Source: JAKFWI01 sp031398975
GTDB taxonomy: Bacteria > Pseudomonadota > Alphaproteobacteria > Caulobacterales > Aquidulcibacteraceae
Assembly: GCA_031398975.1 (NCBI GenBank)
Contig: JANNOI010000019.1
Coordinates: forward strand, 1-64,000
Direction of reading: 5' to 3'
DNA length: 64,000 bases
A program made the translations under genes and the position numbers. This document shows, piece by piece, positions 46,728 to 55,583 of the stretch (positions within the stretch are counted from its first letter, which is position 1; each line of letters opens with the position of its first letter). Below the pieces are notes generated by a model that was not told the DNA's origin, did no database searches, and was given only the letters and a program-made list of their open reading frames with translations.

Positions 46728-47945
46728 GATCAGACCGGCAAGCGCCGCGCTCATGAGATTGGCGAGGGAGCCCGCGATCACGCCGCGCACCCCAAAGCGC
46801 GCCACCTCGCCAAGGCGCTCCGGCGCCAAGGCGCCGATGCAGCCCATCTGGATGGCGATCGAGGTGAAATTGGCGAAGCCGCACAGCGCGAACGTGGCGA
46901 TCGCTTCGGTACGCGGGCTCAGCGTGTCTTTCAACTCGCCGAGATGCAAATAGGCGATGAATTCGTTCAGGACCAGCTTTTCGCCAAACAACGCGCCGGC
47001 GGTGCGCGCCTCGGCCCAGGGCACGTCCAGCAGATACATGATCGGCGCGAACACATAGCCGAGAACGGCCTGGATCGATAAATCCTTCAGCCCGAACAGA
47101 GCGCCCAGCCCGCCCATCATGCCGTTCAGCAGCGCGATCACCGAGACGAACGCGATCAGCATGGCGCCCACCGCGACCGCGACCTTCACGCCGTCCTGCG
47201 CGCCGACGGCCGCAGCCATGATCACGTTGGCGTGCGGCGACGGCGCCTTTTCGATCTCCCGCATGTTCAACGCCGGGGCTTCTGCGCCGCGCGGATCGGG
47301 CATCATGATCTTGGCCATCAACAGCCCGCCGGGCGCGGCCATAAAGCTTGCGGCCAGCAGATATTCGATGTTCACGCCCATCTGGGCGTAAGCCGCCAGC
47401 ACCGTGCCGGCCACCGCCGCGAAGCCTGAAACCATGGTGGCGAACAATTGCGGGCCGGTGAGCGAGGTAAGGTACGGCCGGATCGCCAGCGGCGCCTCCG
47501 ACTGGCCGACGAAGATCGTCGTCGCCGCATTCACCGATTCCACGGGCGACACCCCGACCACCAGCCGGATCAGGCCGCCCACGAAACGCACCACCCATTG
47601 CATGATGCGCAGATGATAAAGGATGGCCATCAAGGCGGAGAAGAAGATGATGATCGGCAGCACGCGCACCGCGAAACTGAACCCGGCCTGCTCGGACGCA
47701 AGCGAGCCGAACACCATCTCGATGCCCGCATCCGAATAGGCGAGCAAATGCTCCACCCCCCCGGCCATGGCCGAGATCGCCTGGCGCCCGGCCGGCGCAT
47801 AGAGCGCGAGATAAGCGATGCCCGCCTGCAAGGCGAACGCGCGCAACGCCAGCAGCGGCCGGATCGCCCGCCGATCCGTGGACAGGAGCGTCGCCGCGGC
47901 CAGGATCGCGCCCACGCCCAGAAGCGCGAAATAGGAATGCTGCAT
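46716..47945 (-). CDS. Concentrative nucleoside transporter (NupC/CNT family)
   Basis: A 409-residue polytopic inner-membrane symporter for nucleosides driven by H+ or Na+. CNT signatures are VLPIIIFFSALMAILYHL near residue 110, SPVESVNAATTIFVGQSEAP (the conserved QSEAP), ATMVSGFAAVAGTVLAAYAQ, and the C-terminal GFANFTSIAIQMGCIGALAP. The start is the ATG at 47943-47945; one 11 codons upstream (47978) is in frame without a better ribosome-binding site. It is divergent from the NCS1 permease across a region with a RutR-like operator. It would deliver nucleosides to cytidine deaminase and nucleoside hydrolase. Confidence 0.92.
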   Translation of the reverse strand: MQHSYFALLGVGAILAAATLLSTDRRAIRPLLALRAFALQAGIAYLALYAPAGRQAISAMAGGVEHLLAYSDAGIEMVFGSLASEQAGFSFAVRVLPIIIFFSALMAILYHLRIMQWVVRFVGGLIRLVVGVSPVESVNAATTIFVGQSEAPLAIRPYLTSLTGPQLFATMVSGFAAVAGTVLAAYAQMGVNIEYLLAASFMAAPGGLLMAKIMMPDPRGAEAPALNMREIEKAPSPHANVIMAAAVGAQDGVKVAVAVGAMLIAFVSVIALLNGMMGGLGALFGLKDLSIQAVLGYVFAPIMYLLDVPWAEARTAGALFGEKLVLNEFIAYLHLGELKDTLSPRTEAIATFALCGFANFTSIAIQMGCIGALAPERLGEVARFGVRGVIAGSLANLMSAALAGLILPF

Positions 47946-47989
47946 GAAGGCCCCGCCTGACGCGAGCGATCGGAACATTTTTCAAATTT

Positions 47990-48005
47990 TTGAGCAACGG
48001 GTCAA
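47990..48005 (+). promoter_or_regulatory. RutR-operator-like palindrome between the two transporter genes
   Basis: TTGAGCAACGGGTCAA matches 12 of 14 defined positions of the RutR consensus TTGACCAnnTGGTCAA and is nearly perfectly palindromic. It sits 44 bases before the CNT start and about 155 bases before the NCS1 start, in their shared divergent promoter region. Together with sites at 37518 and 39512 it ties the transporters, TBDR and catabolic operons to one regulator. Confidence 0.5.
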
Positions 48006-48160
48006 ATTTCGGCTGCGCGTTTAACGGTCTCTGCGCCGCCCCGCCGCCGATTTACTGGGCGTTCTGCATCGCTGCGGGCGCAAGGGCGGGCGCCTGCGAA
48101 TTGCCTGCGCGCGCCGACGAGGCGAAACTCGCGTCCGCCTCGTTCAAAGAAAGAAAGCGA

Positions 48161-49636
48161 ATGGAGAATTCAACGCCCACAGCGCCCGACGCCGATTTGT
48201 GGAACGAGGATCTCGCCCCCACGCCGCCCGCCGCCCAGACCTGGGATTGGAAGGCCTATGCCGCGCTGTGGGTGTCGATGGTGGCGTGCGTGCCCACATA
48301 CCTGCTCGCGGGCGGGCTGGTTAGCGAGGGCATGTCCTGGGCGCAGGCCGTTCTCATCGTGCTTTTGGGCAATGTGATCGTACTCGTTCCGATGCTGCTG
48401 ATCGGGCATGCGGGCGCCACCCATCGCGTGCCCTTTCCCGTGCTCCTGCGCGCTTCGTTCGGCACGCGCGGCGCCAATGTGCCGGCGCTGGCGCGGGGGC
48501 TCGTGGCCTGCGGATGGTTCGGCATCAATACGTGGGTCGGCGGCTCGGCGATCTATGTCATTCTCAACACCTTAACGGGCACCGCCTTGACGGGCCCGGC
48601 CTTGCCGGTGCTGGGCATCGATGCGGGGCAAACGGCCTGCTTTCTGGCCTTCTGGGCGCTGCACCTCTATTTCATCCACAACGGCACGGAATCGATCCGC
48701 TGGCTGGAGACTTGGTCCGCCCCCTTTCTGATGGCGGCGGCGCTGGCGCTGCTCGGCTGGGCGCTGATCGAGGCGGGCGGCATGGCGGAAACCCTCAAGA
48801 TGCGCTCCGCCTTCGCGCCGGGGGGCGCAAAGCATGGCCAGTTTTGGCCGGTCTTCGCCGCGAGCCTCACCGCCATGGTCGGCTTCTGGGCGACGATGGC
48901 CTTGAACATGCCGGACTTCACGCGCTTCGCACGGCGCGCGCGCGACCAATGGATCGGCCAGGCGCTGGGCCTGCCGTTGCCGATGGCGGCTTTCGCGTTC
49001 GTGAGCGTTGTCGTGACCGGGGCCACGATCACGCTCTATGGCGAGGCGATCTGGGACCCTGTGGCGCTCGCGGGGCGCATGGGCGGATGGGGCGTGGTGG
49101 TCGCGCTTCTGGTTCTGATCGTGGCGACGCTGACCACCAATCTGGCCGCCAACATGGTCTCGCCGGCCTATGATTTCTCCAACCTCGCCCCGCGCCGCAT
49201 CTCGTTCCGCCTGGGCGGCTACATCACCGCAGGCCTTGGCGTTGCGATGTTTCCCTGGAAGGTGATGGAGAGCGCGGGGGCGTATCTTTATGTGTGGCTG
49301 GTGGGCTATTCAGCGCTGCTGGGCCCCATCGCCGGCATCCTGATCGTCGACTTCTATCTGCTGCGCCGGCGCCGGCTGAACGTGGACGCGCTGTTCCGCC
49401 AGGATGGAGCGTATGGCGGCACACAGGGCTGGCGCTGGCAAGGTTTGACGGCCTTTGCGTTGGGCGCGGCGCCCAGCGCGCCCGGTTTCCTGCACGCCGC
49501 CGGCGCGCTCGAGTCCGTGCCCCCACTGTTCGACCAGCTCTATTCCTACGCCTGGTTCGTCGGCGTCTTCGTCGGCGGGGCGCTCTATTGGCTTTTCAGC
49601 GCCGCAACCCGCCCCGCCCGGGCGGCGGCGGCGTAG
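48161..49636 (+). CDS. NCS1-family nucleobase permease (cytosine/uracil/hydantoin type)
   Basis: A 491-residue inner-membrane symporter with about twelve helices. The N-terminal signature [20 protein letters not shown] and [19 protein letters not shown] mark the NCS1 family; [20 protein letters not shown] and [20 protein letters not shown] are the conserved helix 2-3 region; [11 protein letters not shown] and [15 protein letters not shown] are further family motifs. Start at the ATG 48161; the upstream in-frame region is not protein-like. It ends 3 bases before the 3' end of a tRNA-Ser gene on the other strand. Probable substrate: uracil, thymine, cytosine or a ring-opened or saturated derivative. 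Confidence 0.92.
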   Translation: MENSTPTAPDADLWNEDLAPTPPAAQTWDWKAYAALWVSMVACVPTYLLAGGLVSEGMSWAQAVLIVLLGNVIVLVPMLLIGHAGATHRVPFPVLLRASFGTRGANVPALARGLVACGWFGINTWVGGSAIYVILNTLTGTALTGPALPVLGIDAGQTACFLAFWALHLYFIHNGTESIRWLETWSAPFLMAAALALLGWALIEAGGMAETLKMRSAFAPGGAKHGQFWPVFAASLTAMVGFWATMALNMPDFTRFARRARDQWIGQALGLPLPMAAFAFVSVVVTGATITLYGEAIWDPVALAGRMGGWGVVVALLVLIVATLTTNLAANMVSPAYDFSNLAPRRISFRLGGYITAGLGVAMFPWKVMESAGAYLYVWLVGYSALLGPIAGILIVDFYLLRRRRLNVDALFRQDGAYGGTQGWRWQGLTAFALGAAPSAPGFLHAAGALESVPPLFDQLYSYAWFVGVFVGGALYWLFSAATRPARAAAA

Positions 49637-49639
49637 AAG

Positions 49640-49729
49640 TGGCGGAGAGAGAGGGATTCGAACCCTCGAGACGGTTTCCCGTCTACACACTTTCCAGGCG
49701 TGCGCCTTCGACCACTCGGCCACCTCTCC
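49640..49729 (-). tRNA. tRNA-Ser (anticodon GGA)
   Basis: A 90-base type II tRNA. The acceptor stem GGAGAGG at 49723-49729 pairs with the 3' strand before an encoded CCA (49640-49642). The anticodon loop CTGGAAA gives GGA. It has a long variable arm as expected for tRNA-Ser and the T-loop GTTCGAATC. It sits 3 bases beyond the NCS1 permease stop, on the opposite strand. Confidence 0.95.
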
Positions 49730-49862
49730 GGAGGGCGCGGTTATAGCCTTCGGGGCGCGGGTGTAAACCCGAGGGCTTGGCGCGCCTCTCGCGCCTAGCC
49801 GCTCTCGCCAAGCCCTCGCGCGGGGCGCCAGGAGCGCCTATGTAAGCGGGAGGAGATACGCC

Positions 49863-50516
49863 ATGCTGTTCGAGCGAAAGAAGACCACCCTGCCCGCCCC
49901 CGGCGAAGCTTTGCCCGGCCGGTCCGAGCCCGTGCGGGCGGGGGAGCGCCATTTCGTCAACGGCGCCCCGCTCCAGCCGCCTTTTCCCGCGCATCTGGAG
50001 GAGGCGGTGTTCGGGCTTGGCTGCTTCTGGGGGGCGGAGCGGCGGTTCTGGCAGGCGCTGGGCGTAGCGGTGACCGCGGTGGGCTATACGGGGGGCCAGA
50101 CGCCGAACCCGACCTATGAGGAGGTCTGCTCCGGGCGCACGGGCCATACCGAGGCCGTGCGTGTGCTGTTCGATCCCGAACAGATCAGCTATGGCGCGCT
50201 CTTGAAGCTCTTCTGGGAAAGCCACGACCCCACCCAGGGCATGCGCCAGGGCAACGATATCGGCACGCAATACCGCTCCGCGATCTACACGACGACGCCC
50301 GCCCAGGCCGCCGCCGCGCAAGCCTCGCGCGAGGCCTATGAGGCCGCCCTCGCCGCCAAGGGCTTCGGCCCAATCACCACCGAAATCCGCGAGGCGCCCC
50401 CCTTCTATTACGCCGAGGACTACCACCAACAATACCTCGCCAAAAACCCGGCCGGCTATTGCGGCCTGGGCGGCACCGGCGTGAGCTGCCCCGTGGGGGT
50501 CGCGGTCCCGGCGTAA
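49863..50516 (+). CDS. msrA: Peptide-methionine (S)-S-oxide reductase MsrA
   Basis: A 217-residue enzyme that repairs the S-epimer of oxidised methionine with thioredoxin. The catalytic motif [15 protein letters not shown] holds the nucleophile Cys; later motifs are [52 protein letters not shown], and [20 protein letters not shown], which also carries recycling cysteines. Length matches the longer MsrA form (about 210-220). No neighbouring msrB. A GGAGG sequence sits 10 bases before the ATG. It stands alone after tRNA-Ser. Confidence 0.95.
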   Translation: MLFERKKTTLPAPGEALPGRSEPVRAGERHFVNGAPLQPPFPAHLEEAVFGLGCFWGAERRFWQALGVAVTAVGYTGGQTPNPTYEEVCSGRTGHTEAVRVLFDPEQISYGALLKLFWESHDPTQGMRQGNDIGTQYRSAIYTTTPAQAAAAQASREAYEAALAAKGFGPITTEIREAPPFYYAEDYHQQYLAKNPAGYCGLGGTGVSCPVGVAVPA

Positions 50517-50633
50517 CGTCGGCTGGGGGCTAGGCCGCGGCGCGGCGCAAAAACGGCGCGCGGTCCTTTCGTATAGGTCGCCAGCAGATCCGGCCGGCGC
50601 GCGGCGGCGAGCCGGCAGCCGGCCCGCGCCGCG

Positions 50634-51986
50634 TCAGTCGATCTTGTCGAGGATCTTCTCCACGCCGGTAACGAGCGTCGAGACGAGCTTGTTGGGGATT
50701 TGGGGACCGATGGAGAAGCGCTTGCGGTCTTCCAGGTCGATGAAATTGCCTTCGGCGGCGGTCCGCGCCCGCCCCATGAGGTCGCGCCACACGGGCACGC
50801 GGGCGTCCGCGAACGGCTCGAACACGGCGTCCGCCAGCTGCGCGCGGAAGGCCGCCGCGTCCGGCGTCCGGCCCGCCAGCGCGCCGATGCGGCGCGCCAG
50901 ATCTTCGGCGTCCTCCATCGCCAGACTCGCGCCCATGCCGATCGTGGGCATCATGGCGTGCGCGGCGTCGCCCAGCGCCACCACATTGGCCTGCTCCGAC
51001 CAGGGCGGGGCGAGCGGGTCTGTGTCGTGCATCGCCCAGAGATATATCTTGTAGCTGTCCCAATCGGGCACGAGGTCTAGCGCGCGGACGAGCATGTCAT
51101 AGTGCGGGCCGAGGTCGCGAACAAGCGCGACGGCGATCGCCTTTTTCGTCTCGGCGGGAATGTCAGCCCAGGCTTGCTGGGGCTTAAGCCCCTGCTCGGC
51201 CCAGAGGCGGTCGCGCGTTTCGTGGTCAAAGCCGATGCCCATCGCGAGGCGCCCGCGCGCCAGCGGAAAGAGCGTCGTGGTGGCGAGGCTCCCCATGACA
51301 AGCTCACTGCGCCCGGAATTGGCCAGCTCGAGAAAGCCCTCGGGCGCGGTCTCGGGCCTGGCCTCCACGAGGAGATAGATGGCCGAAAACCCGCGGTCGA
51401 AAATCTCGGCGGTGTCTGGAAACACTTGTTTGCGCGCCACCGACCGGATGCCGTCCGCGGCGATCATAAGGTCAAAGCGCTCCTCGAACGGATCGTCTCC
51501 GACTTTGCCCGCCACTGTCACGGAGCGATCGGGATGCAGCGCCACCCGCTCGACGTTATGGCGCCGGCGCACCTCCGTGCGCGTCAGAAGGTGTGCCAAG
51601 TCAGCAAGGAATTCCTGCCGGTTGACGGAGAAGGTGTACTCCGGATCCAGCGAGACGGAGCGAAAGCGCTTGTCCAGGCGCGCATTGTAGAAGGCGAGCT
51701 CCGTGGCGGGATTGGCGCGCGCCATCGCGCGGTCTAACAGCCCAATCCGCTCCAGCGCCAGACACGCGCGCTTCTGAATGCCGTACTCGACGCCGGGATA
51801 ATCCGTCTCGTCGGAATTGCGGTCGAGCAGCACGATCGACGCCGCCTCCGGCGCCAGATACCGCTCCAGCGACAACGCGCTCATAAGCCCCGCCGGCCCC
51901 GCCCCGACAATGCCGATCCGCAACGGCCCAGGGCGGCCTCCACCCGCCCTCGCGCTCGGCTTCCCGCCCCGCTCCGCCTCCAGCAT
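50634..51986 (-). CDS. FAD-dependent monooxygenase (class A flavoprotein hydroxylase)
   Basis: A 450-residue flavoprotein in the salicylate hydroxylase/kynurenine 3-monooxygenase group. The FAD-binding start is IGIVGAGPAGLMSALSLERY; the DG motif is IAADGIRSVARKQVF; the GD motif is VVALGDAAHAMMPTIGMGAS. I start at the ATG 51984-51986 because GGAGG lies seven bases before it; the frame stays open to 52091 and a longer start is possible. Substrate unknown. It is divergent from the TIR-ParA gene across 157 bases. It looks like a core-type gene at the edge of the island, with higher GC than the genes to its right. Confidence 0.85.
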   Translation of the reverse strand: MLEAERGGKPSARAGGGRPGPLRIGIVGAGPAGLMSALSLERYLAPEAASIVLLDRNSDETDYPGVEYGIQKRACLALERIGLLDRAMARANPATELAFYNARLDKRFRSVSLDPEYTFSVNRQEFLADLAHLLTRTEVRRRHNVERVALHPDRSVTVAGKVGDDPFEERFDLMIAADGIRSVARKQVFPDTAEIFDRGFSAIYLLVEARPETAPEGFLELANSGRSELVMGSLATTTLFPLARGRLAMGIGFDHETRDRLWAEQGLKPQQAWADIPAETKKAIAVALVRDLGPHYDMLVRALDLVPDWDSYKIYLWAMHDTDPLAPPWSEQANVVALGDAAHAMMPTIGMGASLAMEDAEDLARRIGALAGRTPDAAAFRAQLADAVFEPFADARVPVWRDLMGRARTAAEGNFIDLEDRKRFSIGPQIPNKLVSTLVTGVEKILDKID

Positions 51987-52143
51987 CTCCAGCCTCCGTT
52001 CAAGCTCAGAGTACAACGCGCCAGCAAGGTCCCGGTTCGCAGCCCAGATGATTAAGAGCCGGGTAATGAATCTTAATATCGATGCTGACACCCGCAGAGG
52101 AGCAAGATAGATTAAGGAGGGTTAAGGGGACGGGGCAGGTATT

Positions 52144-53490
52144 GTGGGCAATGCGGCATTCATAAGCTGCTCCAGTGACGATCTGGAGCACGCAAAGACG
52201 CTCGAAAATTTGCTGGACAATGCGGGTCTGCCCGCTTGGGTCTACACCAAGCCTCTGACGGGAGCCGATTTTCCGCAAAAGATCGTCGAGGCGATAACGA
52301 CCTCGTCGTGCGTGGTGCTTCTGATGTCGCCCTCCTCCGCCCGATCAAGCTGGGTGCAAAAGGAATTGCACTTCGCAATCGAGAACAAAAAGCCCATCGT
52401 CCCGGTGGTGGTGCGCCCCACGCCCGCAGACAGCCCGCTGCATCTGCGGATCGCCGGCTTGACATGGATCGACGCCTCGAGCGGCTTCACGCCTGACGTT
52501 TTGGCGGAGCTGAAACGCACGATCAGCACGCACCGAAGCCGATTCAGCCCGGTCATCGCGGTGATGAATATGAAGGGCGGGGTCGGCAAAACCACGCTGG
52601 CGGCCAATGTGTTCGGCGGCATCTTCAAGTGGCGGCGGAAAAACGTGCTGCTGGTCGATCTCGACCCGCAATACAATCTCACCCAGCTGCTGGTGCACCA
52701 GAGCAATCATGTCGCCGACGTCGACCGGGACCGCAGCATCATCAGTGCGTTCGAGGCCGGTCAGCCCCTCGGGCAGCCGTCGCCGGCGCGGGAGCTGACC
52801 AAGATCGGCGCACATGATCTGCCCCCGGTGGATCCATCCGATATTGCCCATCGCATCGAATTTGACGCCGACGCGCGCACACGCTTAGACCTAATCTTGG
52901 GGCAATTCGAAATCGCCAAATACACGCTCCCGCAAAGCGCCAGAAAGGTCGATGCGTGCATGAGCCACTTCAAGCGTTTCATCGATTTTGCGCGAGCCAA
53001 GTACGATCTGGTCGTGTTGGACGTGAGCCCGGCCAGCTCCCATTTGACGCTCGCCGCCCTCAGCGCCGCAACCCATGTCCTCGCGCCGGTACGGCCCGAC
53101 AAATACTCGTTCCGCGGCCTCAAGGCGATGCACCGGCTGATGGATGAGTTGTTCGCCCTGCAGGCGCAGCCCGCTTTCCTCGCGATCATGAACGGGGTCG
53201 CCCCGGACTCCCCGCGGGACGTGGAAGAAGACATCCGCGCCGACAGCGAGTTCGGCGCCACGCTCCTGAAAACATTCATCCCGCATAGCCGATACTTTTT
53301 CGCACGCAATTCCGGTGTAGCGCACAGTCCGGCCGAAAAGCTTGCGATCAATGCAAATGGCTGGAATTCCGCAAGCATCAAGAACGTTCTTAGGCTTGCA
53401 GGGGATGAATTGCTTGAGCGGGTGAGCGGCGATGCAAAAACGATCGATAGAAATGCTGGAGACGCTTCGCAAATCAGCCAAGCGGTTTAG
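52144..53490 (+). CDS. TIR domain fused to a ParA/Soj-type ATPase
   Basis: A 448-residue fusion. Residues 1-125 form a bacterial TIR (TIR_2-like) domain: NAAFISCSSDDLEHAKTLEN, VVLLMSPSSARSSWVQKEL and KKPIVPVVVRP. Glu74 in SWVQKEL sits where TIR NADases place the catalytic acid. Residues about 136-430 are a ParA-type ATPase with deviant Walker A KGGVGKTT at 144-151, VLLVDLDPQYN (A' motif) near 172 and LVVLDVSPASSHLTL (Walker B) near 288. The start is GTG at 52144. TIR domains in bacterial defence cut NAD or make signalling nucleotides; a ParA partner is unusual. It overlaps a small gene by 59 bases. Proposed role: anti-phage or anti-plasmid defence, by inference. Confidence 0.85.
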   Translation: MGNAAFISCSSDDLEHAKTLENLLDNAGLPAWVYTKPLTGADFPQKIVEAITTSSCVVLLMSPSSARSSWVQKELHFAIENKKPIVPVVVRPTPADSPLHLRIAGLTWIDASSGFTPDVLAELKRTISTHRSRFSPVIAVMNMKGGVGKTTLAANVFGGIFKWRRKNVLLVDLDPQYNLTQLLVHQSNHVADVDRDRSIISAFEAGQPLGQPSPARELTKIGAHDLPPVDPSDIAHRIEFDADARTRLDLILGQFEIAKYTLPQSARKVDACMSHFKRFIDFARAKYDLVVLDVSPASSHLTLAALSAATHVLAPVRPDKYSFRGLKAMHRLMDELFALQAQPAFLAIMNGVAPDSPRDVEEDIRADSEFGATLLKTFIPHSRYFFARNSGVAHSPAEKLAINANGWNSASIKNVLRLAGDELLERVSGDAKTIDRNAGDASQISQAV

Positions 53491-53854
53491 CTTTGCAGAG
53501 CTGACTCAGTTCGTGGCGGACATAAAAGCGGCGACGCCGGAGGCGCTGGATGCGCATTTGCGTCCGCCCGTGGGCAAAGTCGTAAGCCCCAGCGCGAAAC
53601 AGACGGACCCGTTTGTCAAGCGCCTGAACGCTATAATGCGAGAGAACGGCATGAAGGCGCCCGACGGCGTCTCGGTTTTGAGAGGCCTGCTGAACACACG
53701 CTCCCCGGCGACAAAAGCGCCCGCGAAAGCCAGTTTCCCGACGCTCCTCAAACTTGTGCGCGAGAGCGTCTCCGACGAGGACGTTGAAACAGAACTCCAA
53801 GCCGCAGCGCGCGAATTCAAAGCCCGGTATTCCGTCCGATATGATCTCATGTGA
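53432..53854 (+). CDS. Small unknown protein overlapping TIR-ParA (probable partner)
   Basis: A 140-residue product I do not recognise. The N-terminus is amphipathic helical (LETLRKSAKRFSFAELTQF), the middle is basic and proline/lysine-rich (KVVSPSAKQTDPFVKRLNA), and the C-terminus is helical (ESVSDEDVETELQAAAREF). It starts at the ATG 53432 (or ATG 53453), 59 bases before the end of the TIR-ParA gene in another frame, which implies coupled translation and a shared function, as with ParB or adaptor partners. Its TGA stop is the first three bases of an IS remnant end, so the native protein may have been longer. Confidence 0.65.
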   Translation: MQKRSIEMLETLRKSAKRFSFAELTQFVADIKAATPEALDAHLRPPVGKVVSPSAKQTDPFVKRLNAIMRENGMKAPDGVSVLRGLLNTRSPATKAPAKASFPTLLKLVRESVSDEDVETELQAAAREFKARYSVRYDLM

Positions 53855-54241
53855 ATGACCCACCGCCGGCGCCTAGAGGTCTCGGTCTCGGCCTTGTCCT
53901 GCTTCCGTGGCGCTGTCAGCCAGCGGATCAAGAAGAGGATCGAGGAGGCATTCGGCTGGGCCGAGACCGTCGCCGGGCTGCGCAAAGCCCGACACCGCGG
54001 TCTGCCCAAGATCGACTGGCAGTTCACCCTCGCAATGGTCGCCTACAACTTGGTTCGCCTGCCGAAGCTGCTCGGCGCAGCACCGTGACGCCCGAAGACC
54101 GCCCGCACCGCGCCTCGCCGTGCGATAGCGCTCCGCGCCGAGCACGCCGACGCCATCCCGGGCGCCCAATCAGCGCAAGACCGCACATCAATCCAAAACC
54201 TCGGGCAGGCTTTCAGCAGCCTGCTAGTGGGTCACTGTTCA
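53852..54241. mobile_element. Internally deleted IS5-like element remnant
   Basis: Left end TGAATGACCCAC (53852-53863) and right end GTGGGTCACTGTTCA (54227-54241) are imperfect inverted repeats of one another (consensus TGAACAGTGACCCAC). Between them only the C-terminal part of a transposase remains. The size of about 390 bases, against about 1 kb for complete members, shows a large internal deletion. It directly follows, and supplies the stop codon of, the small partner gene. Confidence 0.6.
53855..54088 (+). pseudogene. IS5-family transposase C-terminal fragment
   Basis: The frame contains AVSQRIKKRIEEAFGWAETV, AGLRKARHRGLPKIDWQFTL and AYNLVRLPKLLGAAP, the C-terminal DDE-domain end of IS5-type transposases (with the conserved Glu of the RIEEAFGW motif). 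Everything upstream, including the two catalytic Asp regions, is missing; the first 16 or so codons do not resemble transposase. Non-functional. Confidence 0.85.
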
Positions 54242-54347
54242 GACTTAAGCCGCAAAGCACAAACTCGGTAGCACCTTGCGATGGCCAAGCCAGAACTGGG
54301 CCCATCCGCCTCGACGATAAAGCGTACGCTGTTTGGCCTGAAAGTGG

Positions 54348-55583
54348 TCAGGACAAGAATTCGATGCGGTTGACGGCCATTCCTAGCAATCGCGACTCGC
54401 CCGCCATCGGAGTAACATTCGTACGGAAGAACAACTGGCGGTCTGTCGGTTCGGTTTCAATTTCCAGACTGCCACTTTCGCCGCCGCCAAGCGTCATCGA
54501 GACTTCTCGAGTTTTGGTAGCGACAATCATCTGCTTCACTTCTGGCAGGTAATTCGAAATGACAACGCGAATGCGCGACTTCGGAGTTTTGGCCCAAGGC
54601 AAAGTGAAAAACGATTCTCTACTAGTGGTCCAACGATGCGTACCTTCGGGCGCTGACCAGGTGCTGTCCATCCAGATACTATCTCCGGGATTGATGGCCG
54701 CAGGAGTTGGAAGCGCTTTATAGACCGTCGCGCGATAGACTGGCGACGGGCGAAGTTCAACGAGCCATCCATGTGCCATTAACAAATCCCGAAAGAAGCC
54801 GGCTTCAAATCCGAGCTCCATCCAACCGTACCGCCGAATGCACAGCACGCTGAGACCGTCAAGCCGAGGGCCCCACGGATAGGGAACGGACGGCGCGAAG
54901 GAATCCACAATGGGCTCGCCGCAAAACACCAGAAACCCTCCGGGGTTCAGACGGTGGTGGAGTTTGAGCAAGAGTTCCGGAAAGTCGATCGAGTGGTGAA
55001 ATGCTTCAAAAAACAAGACCCGGTCGAATGTCTTGTCATCAAAGCCAGCTCCGAAAACGTTCTGTTCTAGATGAATGGGCACATCCATCGCTTCAGACTG
55101 CAAACGGATCTGGTTGAGAGAGGCCGCATCAATATCTACAGCCGAACAATCGAGCCCAGTCCGCGCGAGCATGCACAGGGCTTGGCCGCTGCCAGAGCCA
55201 TATTCAAGCACGCTCATTCCGGCGCTTGCATCAAGCGCGGAAAAAATAGCACCCCAGCTTACCAGAAACTCGGAAACGAACTTGGTTGTTCCAAAGCTGA
55301 AGGGCGAGGTTTCGCGCCATACGTTGCGGCTCTCGCCGATCCCACTTTTTTCATCTAGATTTGGATTATAGGAATTACGTTGGGAAAATCGCTCATAGAT
55401 GGCCATGGCGATCTGCCGATACTCGGGGCCAAGCGGGTCCAGCTGGCGCAGTTGTTCGATTTCGGGAACGCGGCAGCAGCACCGCGAAAGTGAATCGTAA
55501 AGTTCAGTGCCGATCTCGGCGGGTTGCGCATCGATCAGCTCGAGCATGTCTTGCTCAAGCATATTTCCCATGTCATCCGACAT
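54348..55583 (-). CDS. Class I SAM-dependent methyltransferase with unknown C-terminal region
   Basis: A 411-residue protein. The central Rossmann methyltransferase fold (about residues 105-245) has motif I VLEYGSGSGQALCMLARTGL, SAVDIDAASLNQIRLQSEAM, DRVLFFEAFHHSIDFPELLL and LNPGGFLVFCGEPI. About 90 N-terminal residues are helical with a Cys run (CCCRVPEIEQL). The C-terminal 140 residues look beta-rich, ending VNRIEFLS, and are unassigned. The start is the ATG at 55581-55583; a longer frame upstream is not preferred. GC is lower than in the core, so it is part of the island. Substrate unknown; surface-sugar modification or DNA-independent defence cargo are guesses. Confidence 0.75.
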   Translation of the reverse strand: MSDDMGNMLEQDMLELIDAQPAEIGTELYDSLSRCCCRVPEIEQLRQLDPLGPEYRQIAMAIYERFSQRNSYNPNLDEKSGIGESRNVWRETSPFSFGTTKFVSEFLVSWGAIFSALDASAGMSVLEYGSGSGQALCMLARTGLDCSAVDIDAASLNQIRLQSEAMDVPIHLEQNVFGAGFDDKTFDRVLFFEAFHHSIDFPELLLKLHHRLNPGGFLVFCGEPIVDSFAPSVPYPWGPRLDGLSVLCIRRYGWMELGFEAGFFRDLLMAHGWLVELRPSPVYRATVYKALPTPAAINPGDSIWMDSTWSAPEGTHRWTTSRESFFTLPWAKTPKSRIRVVISNYLPEVKQMIVATKTREVSMTLGGGESGSLEIETEPTDRQLFFRTNVTPMAGESRLLGMAVNRIEFLS

